Below are positions 1 through 4,757 of a DNA stretch of 8,302 nt, piece by piece (the stretch's first letter is position 1; each line of letters begins with the position of its first letter). Made by a program: the position numbers and the translations under genes. Origin of the DNA: an uncultured Bacilli bacterium (GTDB lineage Bacteria; Bacillota_I; Bacilli_A; RFN20; CAG-288); assembly GCA_934700375.1 (NCBI GenBank), contig CAKUXT010000086.1:1-8302 (forward strand), read 5' to 3'. The notes under the pieces are model-generated. The model had not been told where the DNA came from and did not search any database. It saw only the letters and a list, made by a program, of their open reading frames with translations.

Positions 1-109
1 TCAAAGAGTGGAAGTCTTTCACGCCTAGATAATTGATCCAGGGAAGTGGAGTGTGAGGGGTTTCGATAACGTATTCCCTTGCCTGATCGTCAAAATGGCC
101 GAATTTCAT
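1..109 (-). CDS. GH94-family disaccharide phosphorylase, N-terminal fragment (gene continues beyond left edge)
   Basis: Only the first 36 codons are in the window; translation on the minus strand begins MKFGHFDDQAREYVI and continues TPLPWINYLG. This is the recognisable opening of GH94 phosphorylases (cellobiose, chitobiose and related phosphorylases), which typically start with a K-[YF]-G-x-F-D-D-x-x-x-E-Y-V-I segment followed by a P-W-[IV]-N-Y-L-G segment. These cytoplasmic enzymes split a beta-linked disaccharide with inorganic phosphate, giving a sugar 1-phosphate plus a free sugar, which saves ATP. The ATG at 109-107 is preceded by AGGAGG (plus positions 119-124) with a 9-base gap, so the start is well supported. 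The gene diverges from a sugar-binding lipoprotein gene and shares operator-like sites with it, which suggests that one imports what the other cleaves. The exact sugar cannot be told from this fragment. Family call fairly sure, substrate unknown. Confidence 0.82.
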   Translation of the reverse strand, partial: MKFGHFDDQAREYVIETPHTPLPWINYLGVKDFHSL

Positions 110-165
110 TGTGGTTTTCCTCCTGAAGTTGAATTGCAACCGCTTACTTATTGTGCGTGTGTTAA

Positions 166-179
166 CGTAATCGTTTTCG
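166..179. promoter_or_regulatory. LacI-family-like operator, site A
   Basis: The sequence is CGTAATCGTTTTCG, a near-palindrome centred on CG. It matches the reverse complement of site C (CGTAATCGATTTCG) at 13 of 14 positions. It lies just downstream of the predicted start of the minus-strand phosphorylase transcript. LacI-family regulators bind such palindromes with a central CG; assignment to a specific regulator is inference. Confidence 0.6.
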
Positions 180-192
180 TAAGCTCAACAAA

Positions 193-220
193 AGTATATC
201 GAAAAAAATCGAAAAATCAA
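193..220 (-). promoter_or_regulatory. Promoter for the GH94 phosphorylase gene
   Basis: On the minus strand a -35 TTGATT (plus 215-220) and a -10 TATACT (plus 193-198) are separated by 16 bases. Transcription would start near 186, giving a leader of about 77 bases. The operator-like site at 166-179 would then lie about 8-21 bases into the transcript, where a bound repressor would block the polymerase. A second TTGATT (219-224) is 4 bases further upstream. Confidence 0.5.
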
Positions 221-254
221 TCAAAATCAGAGCAAAAAAATATTTTTTGATGAA

Positions 255-278
255 CAAATATGAATTAATTCATATTTG
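255..278. repeat. Perfect 24-bp AT-rich palindrome
   Basis: Bases 255-278 read identically on both strands, with the centre AATT|AATT at 266/267. This is a perfect inverted repeat with no spacer. It differs in sequence from the three CG-centred operators. The midpoint between the two outward-facing -35 boxes (220 and 314) is 267, so the palindrome sits symmetrically between the promoters. It has no U-tract or GC-rich stem and is not a terminator. It may be the site of a symmetric regulator acting on both genes. Confidence 0.7.
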
Positions 279-290
279 GTGTCGAACCTA

Positions 291-304
291 AGTAAACGTT
301 TACG
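291..304. promoter_or_regulatory. LacI-family/cre-like operator, site B
   Basis: The sequence is AGTAAACGTTTACG, with a perfect 12-bp palindrome GTAAACGTTTAC at 292-303. It lies just upstream of the -35 of the sugar-binding protein promoter. It fits the same pattern as sites A and C except at its first base. Read on the reverse strand it also comes within one mismatch of the CcpA catabolite-repression (cre) consensus, so it could serve a local LacI-type regulator, CcpA, or both. Confidence 0.65.
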
Positions 305-313
305 AAAAAAAGA

Positions 314-342
314 TTGACAATTGATTTCTTCAAAATTAGAAT
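314..342 (+). promoter_or_regulatory. Strong sigma-A-type promoter for the sugar-binding protein gene
   Basis: A perfect -35 TTGACA (314-319) is separated by 17 bases from TAGAAT (337-342), one mismatch from the -10 consensus. The predicted start is near 349, exactly at the edge of the operator-like site 348-361. Another site (291-304) lies 9 bases upstream of the -35. This bracketing suggests strong repression without inducer and high output once released. Confidence 0.78.
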
Positions 343-347
343 AATTG

Positions 348-361
348 CGAAATCGATTACG
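348..361. promoter_or_regulatory. LacI-family-like operator, site C
   Basis: The sequence is CGAAATCGATTACG, a near-palindrome with 12 of 14 positions symmetrical and a central ATCGAT. It begins at the predicted transcription start of the sugar-binding protein gene, a classic repressor position. Its centre is 57 bases from that of site B and 182 from that of site A, distances compatible with DNA looping. Confidence 0.62.
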
Positions 362-429
362 AAAGCACTTTCATGAATGGTGGGTAGCACGTGCAACATT
401 CCTGAGAGCGTGAGTATTGATTCAAAACG

Positions 430-445
430 GCCCTTGAGGAGGGGC
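430..445 (+). promoter_or_regulatory. Hairpin enclosing the Shine-Dalgarno sequence of the sugar-binding protein gene
   Basis: GCCCTT (430-435) can pair with AGGGGC (440-445), with one G-U pair, leaving a GAGG tetraloop. The Shine-Dalgarno run GAGGAGGGG (436-444) is therefore split between loop and stem. The run lies 7 bases before the ATG at 452 and fixes that start. The hairpin could damp or time translation, or protect the mRNA; which, if any, is unknown. Confidence 0.45.
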
Positions 446-451
446 TTGACT

Positions 452-1861
452 ATGAAACGCAATTTGAAAAACTTATGTGTAGCTGCTTTATCTGTTTTGG
501 CTTTGGTCGGCTGCGGTGGAGAATCCACACCTGCTGATAAGACTTCTGGTTCTACGACTGAAAAGACTGGAAACGTTATCAACATTTGGTGCTGGAACAA
601 TGAATTCCAGACTAACTTCAACAAATACTATCCTGAAGTCAAATCTGTTGACGGAACTACTACGACTCTTAAGAGCGGTAAGCAGGTTCGCTTTATCATC
701 CATGCCAACAAGAACAATGGCTATCAGATTCCGCTTGATGCTGCACTTGAAGCTCAGAGCAAGAAAGCCGATGATGAAAAGATCGATATGTTCTTGCTTG
801 AAGCCGATTATGCTTTGAAGTATGTCGATACTGAATACACTCTTGATGTCAAGAAAGACATCGGACTTACTGATGATGATCTCAGCCAGATGTATGGCTA
901 TACAAAGACCATCGCAACTGATTCCAAGGGCGCCTTAAAGGGCGTTTCTTGGCAGGCAACTCCTGGTCTTTATGCCTATCGTACCGATTTGGCAGAGAAA
1001 GTCTATGGCGAAGGTGAAGCTACACCTGAAAAGATGCAGGCCAGATTAGCTGACTGGGCAAAGTTTGACACTGCCGCTGCTGCCGCAAAGGCTAAGGGCG
1101 TCAAGATGGTCTCCGGCTATGATGATATGTATCGTGTCTTCTCTAACAACGCCACCACTTCCTGGGTTGATTCCAATGGCAAAGTCACCATGGACAAGCA
1201 GATCAAGGATTGGATCAAAAAAGAAAAGACCTATGTCGATCAGGGTATGTCCGGTAAGACTGTTCTTTGGTCTGAAGATTGGGCACATGATCAGGGACCG
1301 GATGGAAACGTCATGGGCTTCTTCTACTCCACTTGGGGCATCAACTTCACATTGCTTGGCAATGCAAAAGCCGATAGCAATGGCAAAGATGAAGTCGGAA
1401 ATGGTTTGTTCGGAAAGTATAGAGTCGTCGAAGGACCTGCTGCTTATTACTGGGGCGGTACCTGGATGGCTGGCTGCAAGGGCTCTGATAACATTCCTGA
1501 AATCAAGGATATCATGCTTAAGTTGACATGTGATTCCGCTATTGCCGAAAAGATCACACGTGAAACACAGGATTATACTAACAACAAGGCAGCTATGAAC
1601 AAGCTTGCTGCAGATGAATCCTATGGTTCCGCTTTCTTAGGCGGACAGAACCACGTCAAACTCTTCGCAAAGACCGCTGATAACATCAAATTGGCTGCTA
1701 TGTCCGGTTATGATCAGGGCTGCAACGAACAGTTACAGAATGCTATGCATGACTACTTCGCTGGCACTGTCACCTATGACAAGGCATATGAAAACTTCAA
1801 GAAGAGCCTTACCGCTTTATATCCTGAAGTCACATACAATGATACTGCCAACCAGCTCTAA
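452..1861 (+). CDS. Sugar ABC transporter substrate-binding lipoprotein
   Basis: The 469-residue product has a lipoprotein signal peptide: basic MKRNLKN, a hydrophobic stretch at about 8-19, and lipobox L18-V-G-C21, so it would be anchored outside the membrane by a lipidated Cys21. A short Ser/Thr/Gly-rich linker (22-40) leads into INIWCWNNEFQ (43-53), typical of the start of family 1 extracellular solute-binding proteins for oligosaccharides. Further binding-protein-like segments are VSWQATPGLYAYR (165-177) and YYWGGTWMAG (332-341); the many Trp and Tyr suit stacking against sugar rings. Length is normal for the family. The ATG at 452 has GAGGAGGGG 7 bases upstream; an in-frame ATG at 377 would add 25 residues before the signal peptide and has no such site. 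No permease gene follows, and a terminator comes directly after. The divergent GH94 gene suggests a beta-linked di- or oligosaccharide as ligand (inference). Confidence 0.9.
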   Translation: MKRNLKNLCVAALSVLALVGCGGESTPADKTSGSTTEKTGNVINIWCWNNEFQTNFNKYYPEVKSVDGTTTTLKSGKQVRFIIHANKNNGYQIPLDAALEAQSKKADDEKIDMFLLEADYALKYVDTEYTLDVKKDIGLTDDDLSQMYGYTKTIATDSKGALKGVSWQATPGLYAYRTDLAEKVYGEGEATPEKMQARLADWAKFDTAAAAAKAKGVKMVSGYDDMYRVFSNNATTSWVDSNGKVTMDKQIKDWIKKEKTYVDQGMSGKTVLWSEDWAHDQGPDGNVMGFFYSTWGINFTLLGNAKADSNGKDEVGNGLFGKYRVVEGPAAYYWGGTWMAGCKGSDNIPEIKDIMLKLTCDSAIAEKITRETQDYTNNKAAMNKLAADESYGSAFLGGQNHVKLFAKTADNIKLAAMSGYDQGCNEQLQNAMHDYFAGTVTYDKAYENFKKSLTALYPEVTYNDTANQL

Positions 1862-1888
1862 CGTTTAGTTTATTGTTTCTCCCTATAT

Positions 1889-1916
1889 TGGAGTGGCGAT
1901 TGCCACTCCATTTTAG
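1889..1916 (+). terminator. Rho-independent terminator after the sugar-binding protein gene
   Basis: GGAGTGGC (1890-1897) pairs with GCCACTCC (1902-1909) around a GATT loop. One outer T-A pair extends the stem to 1889/1910, and a short T-rich tail TTTTAG follows. It lies 28 bases after the stop codon. It would end the transcript before any downstream gene, making the binding protein gene a single-gene unit. Confidence 0.8.
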
Positions 1917-1922
1917 TGTCGG

Positions 1923-1952
1923 AATGTTACAAAAAGTGATTTATGTAACATT
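1923..1952. promoter_or_regulatory. 9-bp inverted repeat, candidate regulator site upstream of the dehydrogenase promoter
   Basis: AATGTTACA (1923-1931) and TGTAACATT (1944-1952) are perfect inverted copies separated by 12 bases. The repeat ends 13 bases before the -35 of the dehydrogenase promoter, a place suited to an activator or an upstream repressor. Without GC pairs to stabilise it or a T-tract, it does not look like a terminator. The cognate regulator is unknown. Confidence 0.5.
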
Positions 1953-1965
1953 TCTTTCTGAATGG

Positions 1966-1993
1966 TTGAAAGTTTAGCAAAGTCGGTTAAAAT
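1966..1993 (+). promoter_or_regulatory. Promoter for the dehydrogenase gene
   Basis: TTGAAA (1966-1971) and TAAAAT (1988-1993) are separated by 16 bases. The predicted start lies near 2000, about 30 bases ahead of the ATG at 2029. This supports independent transcription of the dehydrogenase after the upstream terminator. Confidence 0.6.
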
Positions 1994-2028
1994 AAACTTT
2001 GTATGAAAAGAAAAAGGAGATTGCATAC

Positions 2029-2997
2029 ATGAATATTAAGAAAGTTGTTGTCGCTGGTGGCGGCGTCTTGGGAAGCCAGATTGCTTTCCAGTCTGCTTAT
2101 TGGGGATTTGATGTCACCATTTGGCTTAGAAGCGAAGGAAGCATTAAGAGAACTCAGCCTAAGATCGATCATTTAAGAGAGACTTATCTTGCTGACATTG
2201 AGAAGATGAAGGGTGCTACACCTGATTCTCCTTCTTGGTGCCGCGGACTTGCCGATGGTGATTCTTTCGATGCTGAAAAGGCAATTGAAAGAACCGAAGC
2301 TGCCTATAAGAACATCAAGCTTGAGCTCGATATGAAGAAGGCAGTCGAAGATGCTGATCTTGTCATTGAATCCATGGCCGAAGAAGTCGATGCCAAAGTC
2401 GCTTTCTATAAAACGTTGGCTCCTCTCCTTCCTGCAAAGACAATCTTAGTCACCAACTCTTCCACACTTCTTCCTTCCCAGTTTGCCAAGTTCACAGGAA
2501 GACCGGACAAGTACCTCTCTCTCCACTTTGCAAACACCATCTGGAAGAACAACACAGCTGAAGTCATGGTTCAGGCTCAGACTGACCACAAGTATTTTGA
2601 TGAAATCAGCGAATTCGCTAACGCCATCCATATGATCGCACTTCCTGTCTTAAAGGAAAAGAATGGATACCTTCTCAACTCCATGCTCGTTCCTTTCCTC
2701 TTATCCGGTCTTGATTTATATGCAAACGGTGTCTCTGATCCTAAGAGCATCGACCTTGCATGGACAAGAGGAACCGGTGCTCCTAAGGGCCCGTTCCAGA
2801 TCTTCGATACTGTCGGTATCAATACTGCCTATAACATTGTCATGCAGTATCAGAAAGTCCCTGGCCTCTTCTCACCTCTTCTTAAGAAGATGATGATGCC
2901 TTATAACTTCAAGGCTATGGCCAAGATGCTTAAGGGATACCTTGATGCCGGAAAGCTCGGTATGTCTTCTGGCGAAGGTTTCTACAAATACAATTGA
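2029..2997 (+). CDS. 3-hydroxyacyl-CoA dehydrogenase-family oxidoreductase
   Basis: The 322-residue product follows the 3-hydroxyacyl-CoA dehydrogenase plan. An N-terminal Rossmann domain has GGGVLGSQIA (10-19) and ADLVIESMAEEV (109-120); a helical C-terminal domain contains GAPKGPFQIFDTVG (250-263) and ends in GEGFYKYN. Residues lining up with the catalytic set of the human enzyme are present: S145 in TNSS, H166 in LHF, E178 in TAEVM and N217 in YLLNSML. The usual Asn-Arg pair is Asn-Ser here (S218). At the end of the second strand the Asp that normally holds the NAD ribose is replaced by L33-R34-S35, suggesting NADP(H) use (inference). The family oxidises L-3-hydroxyacyl-CoA or related hydroxy acids in the cytoplasm; the true substrate is not evident, since no thiolase or crotonase is adjacent. 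Start ATG at 2029 has AGGAGA 8 bases upstream; a TTG in frame at 1999 overlaps the predicted transcription start and is unlikely. Terminators flank it, so it is transcribed alone. Confidence 0.87.
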   Translation: MNIKKVVVAGGGVLGSQIAFQSAYWGFDVTIWLRSEGSIKRTQPKIDHLRETYLADIEKMKGATPDSPSWCRGLADGDSFDAEKAIERTEAAYKNIKLELDMKKAVEDADLVIESMAEEVDAKVAFYKTLAPLLPAKTILVTNSSTLLPSQFAKFTGRPDKYLSLHFANTIWKNNTAEVMVQAQTDHKYFDEISEFANAIHMIALPVLKEKNGYLLNSMLVPFLLSGLDLYANGVSDPKSIDLAWTRGTGAPKGPFQIFDTVGINTAYNIVMQYQKVPGLFSPLLKKMMMPYNFKAMAKMLKGYLDAGKLGMSSGEGFYKYN

Positions 2998-3012
2998 TCA
3001 AAAAACAATCAA

Positions 3013-3050
3013 AGAAAAGAAGCGGCAAATCGCCGCTTCTTTTCTGTTAT
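3013..3050. terminator. Bidirectional hairpin terminator between dehydrogenase and tetR
   Basis: A perfect 14-bp stem joins 3013-3026 and 3032-3045 around an AAATC loop, with a GCGGC/GCCGC core. Flanking A-rich (left) and T-rich (right) arms give a U-rich end whichever strand is read. It lies 15 bases after the dehydrogenase stop and 47 bases past the end of the convergent tetR-family gene, so it can end both transcripts. Confidence 0.85.
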
Positions 3051-3092
3051 AAGATAAATATATATTTATATATACCTATTCATTTATCATTA

Positions 3093-3689
3093 TTATTCTG
3101 CAACAGGTGCCGCCAGTTTCAACAAGGATTTGAATATTTTCTCTTCGGTGACTTTATCATCTTCTAAGATACTGAAGTACAAAGTGGAAGCGAAGGCTCC
3201 TGCAAAGAAGTAAGAAGTGATCATCGGATCAGCATGGGATGTGAGGAAGTGATCATAGGTTTTATCGAGGTCTTCCAAGACCTCTTTGATGAATTTCGTG
3301 ATATTCCAATATAGACACTTGGACTTATCTGCCAAAATCATTTTATCGATTGGAAGATTGCTTTCATAAAATGCGTGAACGACTTTTTCAAGGCAGGTTC
3401 TGAAGAATATTTTTCTTAATGCGTGAACATAATGGTCAAGATAAGGCTGGATCTTTTTCATCAGTTCATCCTTATAACGCATGAAAAGGAAGTTCAGAAG
3501 CTCGTTTTTGTCCTGAAAATTGTTATAAAACGTGTTTTTTGAAATCATTGCCTTGTCTGTGATGTCTTTTACAGACAATTCATCAAAGTTCTTTTCCTGG
3601 AGCAATTCTTCTAATGCGTTAGCGAGATCTCTTTTTGTACGGATGATTCTCGCATCTTCTTTTGCATGATTTTCAACAGTGTTAATCAT
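3093..3689 (-). CDS. TetR/AcrR-family transcriptional regulator
   Basis: This 198-residue protein has the N-terminal TetR DNA-binding domain. RTKRDLANALEELLQEKNF (17-35) is followed by the helix-turn-helix LSVKDITDKAMISKNTFYNNFQ (38-59), with KNTFYNNF as recognition helix. The C-terminal helical region (about 65-198), which in this family binds the inducer and dimerises, is not recognisable as to ligand. Length is typical. The start has AAAGGTGA (plus 3696-3703) 6 bases upstream. The gene diverges from a two-ATPase/permease ABC operon with interlocked promoters and a palindrome between them, so it very probably represses both itself and the operon, relieved by a compound the exporter handles. 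It resembles regulators of the DhaS-like helix-turn-helix group, but no dihydroxyacetone genes are present. Confidence 0.9.
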   Translation of the reverse strand: MINTVENHAKEDARIIRTKRDLANALEELLQEKNFDELSVKDITDKAMISKNTFYNNFQDKNELLNFLFMRYKDELMKKIQPYLDHYVHALRKIFFRTCLEKVVHAFYESNLPIDKMILADKSKCLYWNITKFIKEVLEDLDKTYDHFLTSHADPMITSYFFAGAFASTLYFSILEDDKVTEEKIFKSLLKLAAPVAE

Positions 3690-3747
3690 ATATGTTCACC
3701 TTTCATAATCAGCCTTGAAAATTTTATAAAAATATTTCACTTTGGAC

Positions 3748-3776
3748 TTGATATTTAACTCAAGCCGAACTATTAT
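3748..3776 (+). promoter_or_regulatory. Promoter of the ABC exporter operon
   Basis: TTGATA (3748-3753) and TATTAT (3771-3776) are separated by exactly 17 bases. The predicted start near 3783 is followed at once by the 27-bp inverted repeat 3788-3814, so a bound regulator would block initiation or early elongation. Confidence 0.65.
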
Positions 3777-3800
3777 ATCACTCGTAAAGTTATTGGGCAA
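3772..3800 (-). promoter_or_regulatory. Promoter of the tetR-family gene, overlapping the operon promoter
   Basis: On the minus strand a perfect TATAAT (plus 3772-3777) lies 17 bases from TTGCCC (plus 3795-3800; 4 of 6 match to TTGACA). The -10 shares five bases with the -10 of the opposing promoter. The -35 lies inside the inverted repeat 3788-3814. The predicted start near 3765 gives a leader of about 75 bases. Confidence 0.6.
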
Positions 3801-3814
3801 GTGTACCAATAACT
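3788..3814. promoter_or_regulatory. Probable TetR operator
   Basis: AGTTATTGG (3788-3796) and CCAATAACT (3806-3814) are perfect 9-bp inverted copies separated by 9 bases. Total length (27 bp) and position, over the -35 of tetR and the first transcribed bases of the ABC operon, fit an operator of the neighbouring TetR-family protein. Binding has not been shown; this is inferred from symmetry and position. Confidence 0.68.
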
Positions 3815-3833
3815 CGAATGGAGGATCATTACA

Positions 3834-4757
3834 ATGGAACATGTCATTGAAATCAAAAATCTAACAAAAGACTATGGTCAAGGACGTGGTGTTTTCAATG
3901 TCTCCTTCTATGTCGATAAAGGAGAAGTGTTCGGCTTCTTAGGCCCGAACGGAGCAGGAAAATCCACAACGATTCGTCATCTTATGGGCTTCTCCGTTCC
4001 AGATAAAGGAGAAACACTGATCAATGGCATCAATTCCTTAAAGGAAAGAGATGTCATCATGCAAGGTGTCTCTTATATTCCTGGTGAAATCTCACTTCCT
4101 GAGAACCTCAGAGGAAAAGAAGTCATTGAAGAACAGATGAAGCTGAAAGGCGTCACAAGCACTACCTTCTTGGACTGGCTGAAAAAGACCTTCGAACTGG
4201 ATGATTCCTTATATTGCAAAGAGATGTCATTAGGCATGAAAAGAAAGATGGCAATCGTCTGTGCGTTCATGAATGATCCTGATGTCATCATCATGGATGA
4301 ACCTTCTTCAGGCCTTGATCCTGAGATGCAGGAGAAATTCATCGAGCTGATCAGATTGGAGAAGAAGAGAGGAAAGACAATCCTTCTTTCTTCTCATATC
4401 TTCTCGGAAGTCGATGCATGCTGCGATAGAATCGCAGTCATCAAGGACGGAGAGATTGTTTCCTTATTTGTCGCAAACGATCTGAAGCATAAGTCAATCA
4501 AGACCTATCATGTCACTTATCAGAAACCTGAAAGAAAAGAAGAAGTGAAAAAGATGCTTGAAGACAACGGATTCCAAGTCGATGAATCCACAGTCGACAA
4601 CAGAAGAATCACAGTCCATGTCGGCGATGAAAAGCTTCATGACTTTATCACGATTCTTCCGAAAGACTTCATCGACTTCTCCGAAAAGAAGGAAACGCTT
4701 GAAGACTACTTCATGTCCTTCTATAAGGAAGACAGAGAATATGGAGGAATCAAATGA
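3834..4757 (+). CDS. ABC transporter ATP-binding protein, ATPase 1 (ABC-2 exporter type)
   Basis: The 307-residue cytoplasmic ATPase drives the exporter formed with the permease downstream. Motifs in order are Walker A GPNGAGKST (37-45), a Q-loop-region segment YIPGEI (81-86), signature MSLGM (131-135, a variant of LSGGQ), Walker B VIIMDE (151-156), D-loop SGLD (159-162) and switch histidine H188 in SSHIF. Residues about 215-307 form an extension beyond the core ATPase, of unknown role. The usual Q-loop glutamine is replaced by G84. GGAGGA lies 8 bases before the ATG. The gene is first in a three-gene operon and is a full-length paralogue of the next one, sharing TKDYGQGRG and YIPGEI. Substrate cannot be read from the sequence; drug, peptide or lipid export is typical for TetR-linked ABC-2 systems (inference). 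Confidence 0.92.
   Translation: MEHVIEIKNLTKDYGQGRGVFNVSFYVDKGEVFGFLGPNGAGKSTTIRHLMGFSVPDKGETLINGINSLKERDVIMQGVSYIPGEISLPENLRGKEVIEEQMKLKGVTSTTFLDWLKKTFELDDSLYCKEMSLGMKRKMAIVCAFMNDPDVIIMDEPSSGLDPEMQEKFIELIRLEKKRGKTILLSSHIFSEVDACCDRIAVIKDGEIVSLFVANDLKHKSIKTYHVTYQKPERKEEVKKMLEDNGFQVDESTVDNRRITVHVGDEKLHDFITILPKDFIDFSEKKETLEDYFMSFYKEDREYGGIK

Larger units (their letters stand above)
110..451. promoter_or_regulatory. Divergent intergenic control region between the phosphorylase and sugar-binding protein genes
   Basis: This 342-base AT-rich stretch contains no convincing gene. It carries outward-facing promoters (193-220 minus, 314-342 plus), three related palindromic operator-like sites (166-179, 291-304, 348-361), a perfect 24-bp palindrome (255-278), and leader sequences of about 75 and 100 bases for the two genes. 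The leader of the plus-strand gene ends with a hairpin over its ribosome binding site (430-445). The layout is typical of a substrate-induced sugar locus controlled by a LacI-family repressor. That regulator is not encoded in the window. Confidence 0.75.

Noticed and set aside
198..230. Repeated ATCGAAAAA/ATCAA motifs that look like short direct repeats
   Set aside because: These are low-complexity A-rich DNA with irregular spacing; they include the -35 and spacer of the phosphorylase promoter and need no further explanation.
53..250. Plus-strand 65-residue reading frame at the left end
   Set aside because: It is antisense to the GH94 start and crosses the promoter region; its translation resembles no protein and it has no ribosome binding site.
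404..412. CTGAGAG motif in the leader of the sugar-binding protein, recalling the TPP riboswitch core
   Set aside because: None of the other conserved TPP elements or the expected stems are present, and the gene is a sugar-binding protein.
377..451. In-frame upstream ATG at 377 for the sugar-binding protein
   Set aside because: It would put 25 residues before a complete lipoprotein signal peptide and lacks a ribosome binding site, whereas the ATG at 452 has GAGGAGGGG at good spacing.
265..703. Minus-strand reading frames opposite the start of the sugar-binding protein
   Set aside because: They are antisense shadows without ribosome binding sites or recognisable protein features.
1999..2028. 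In-frame TTG start for the dehydrogenase
   Set aside because: It lies at the predicted transcription start, has no ribosome binding site and adds a charged stretch ahead of the Rossmann strand; the ATG at 2029 has AGGAGA 8 bases upstream.
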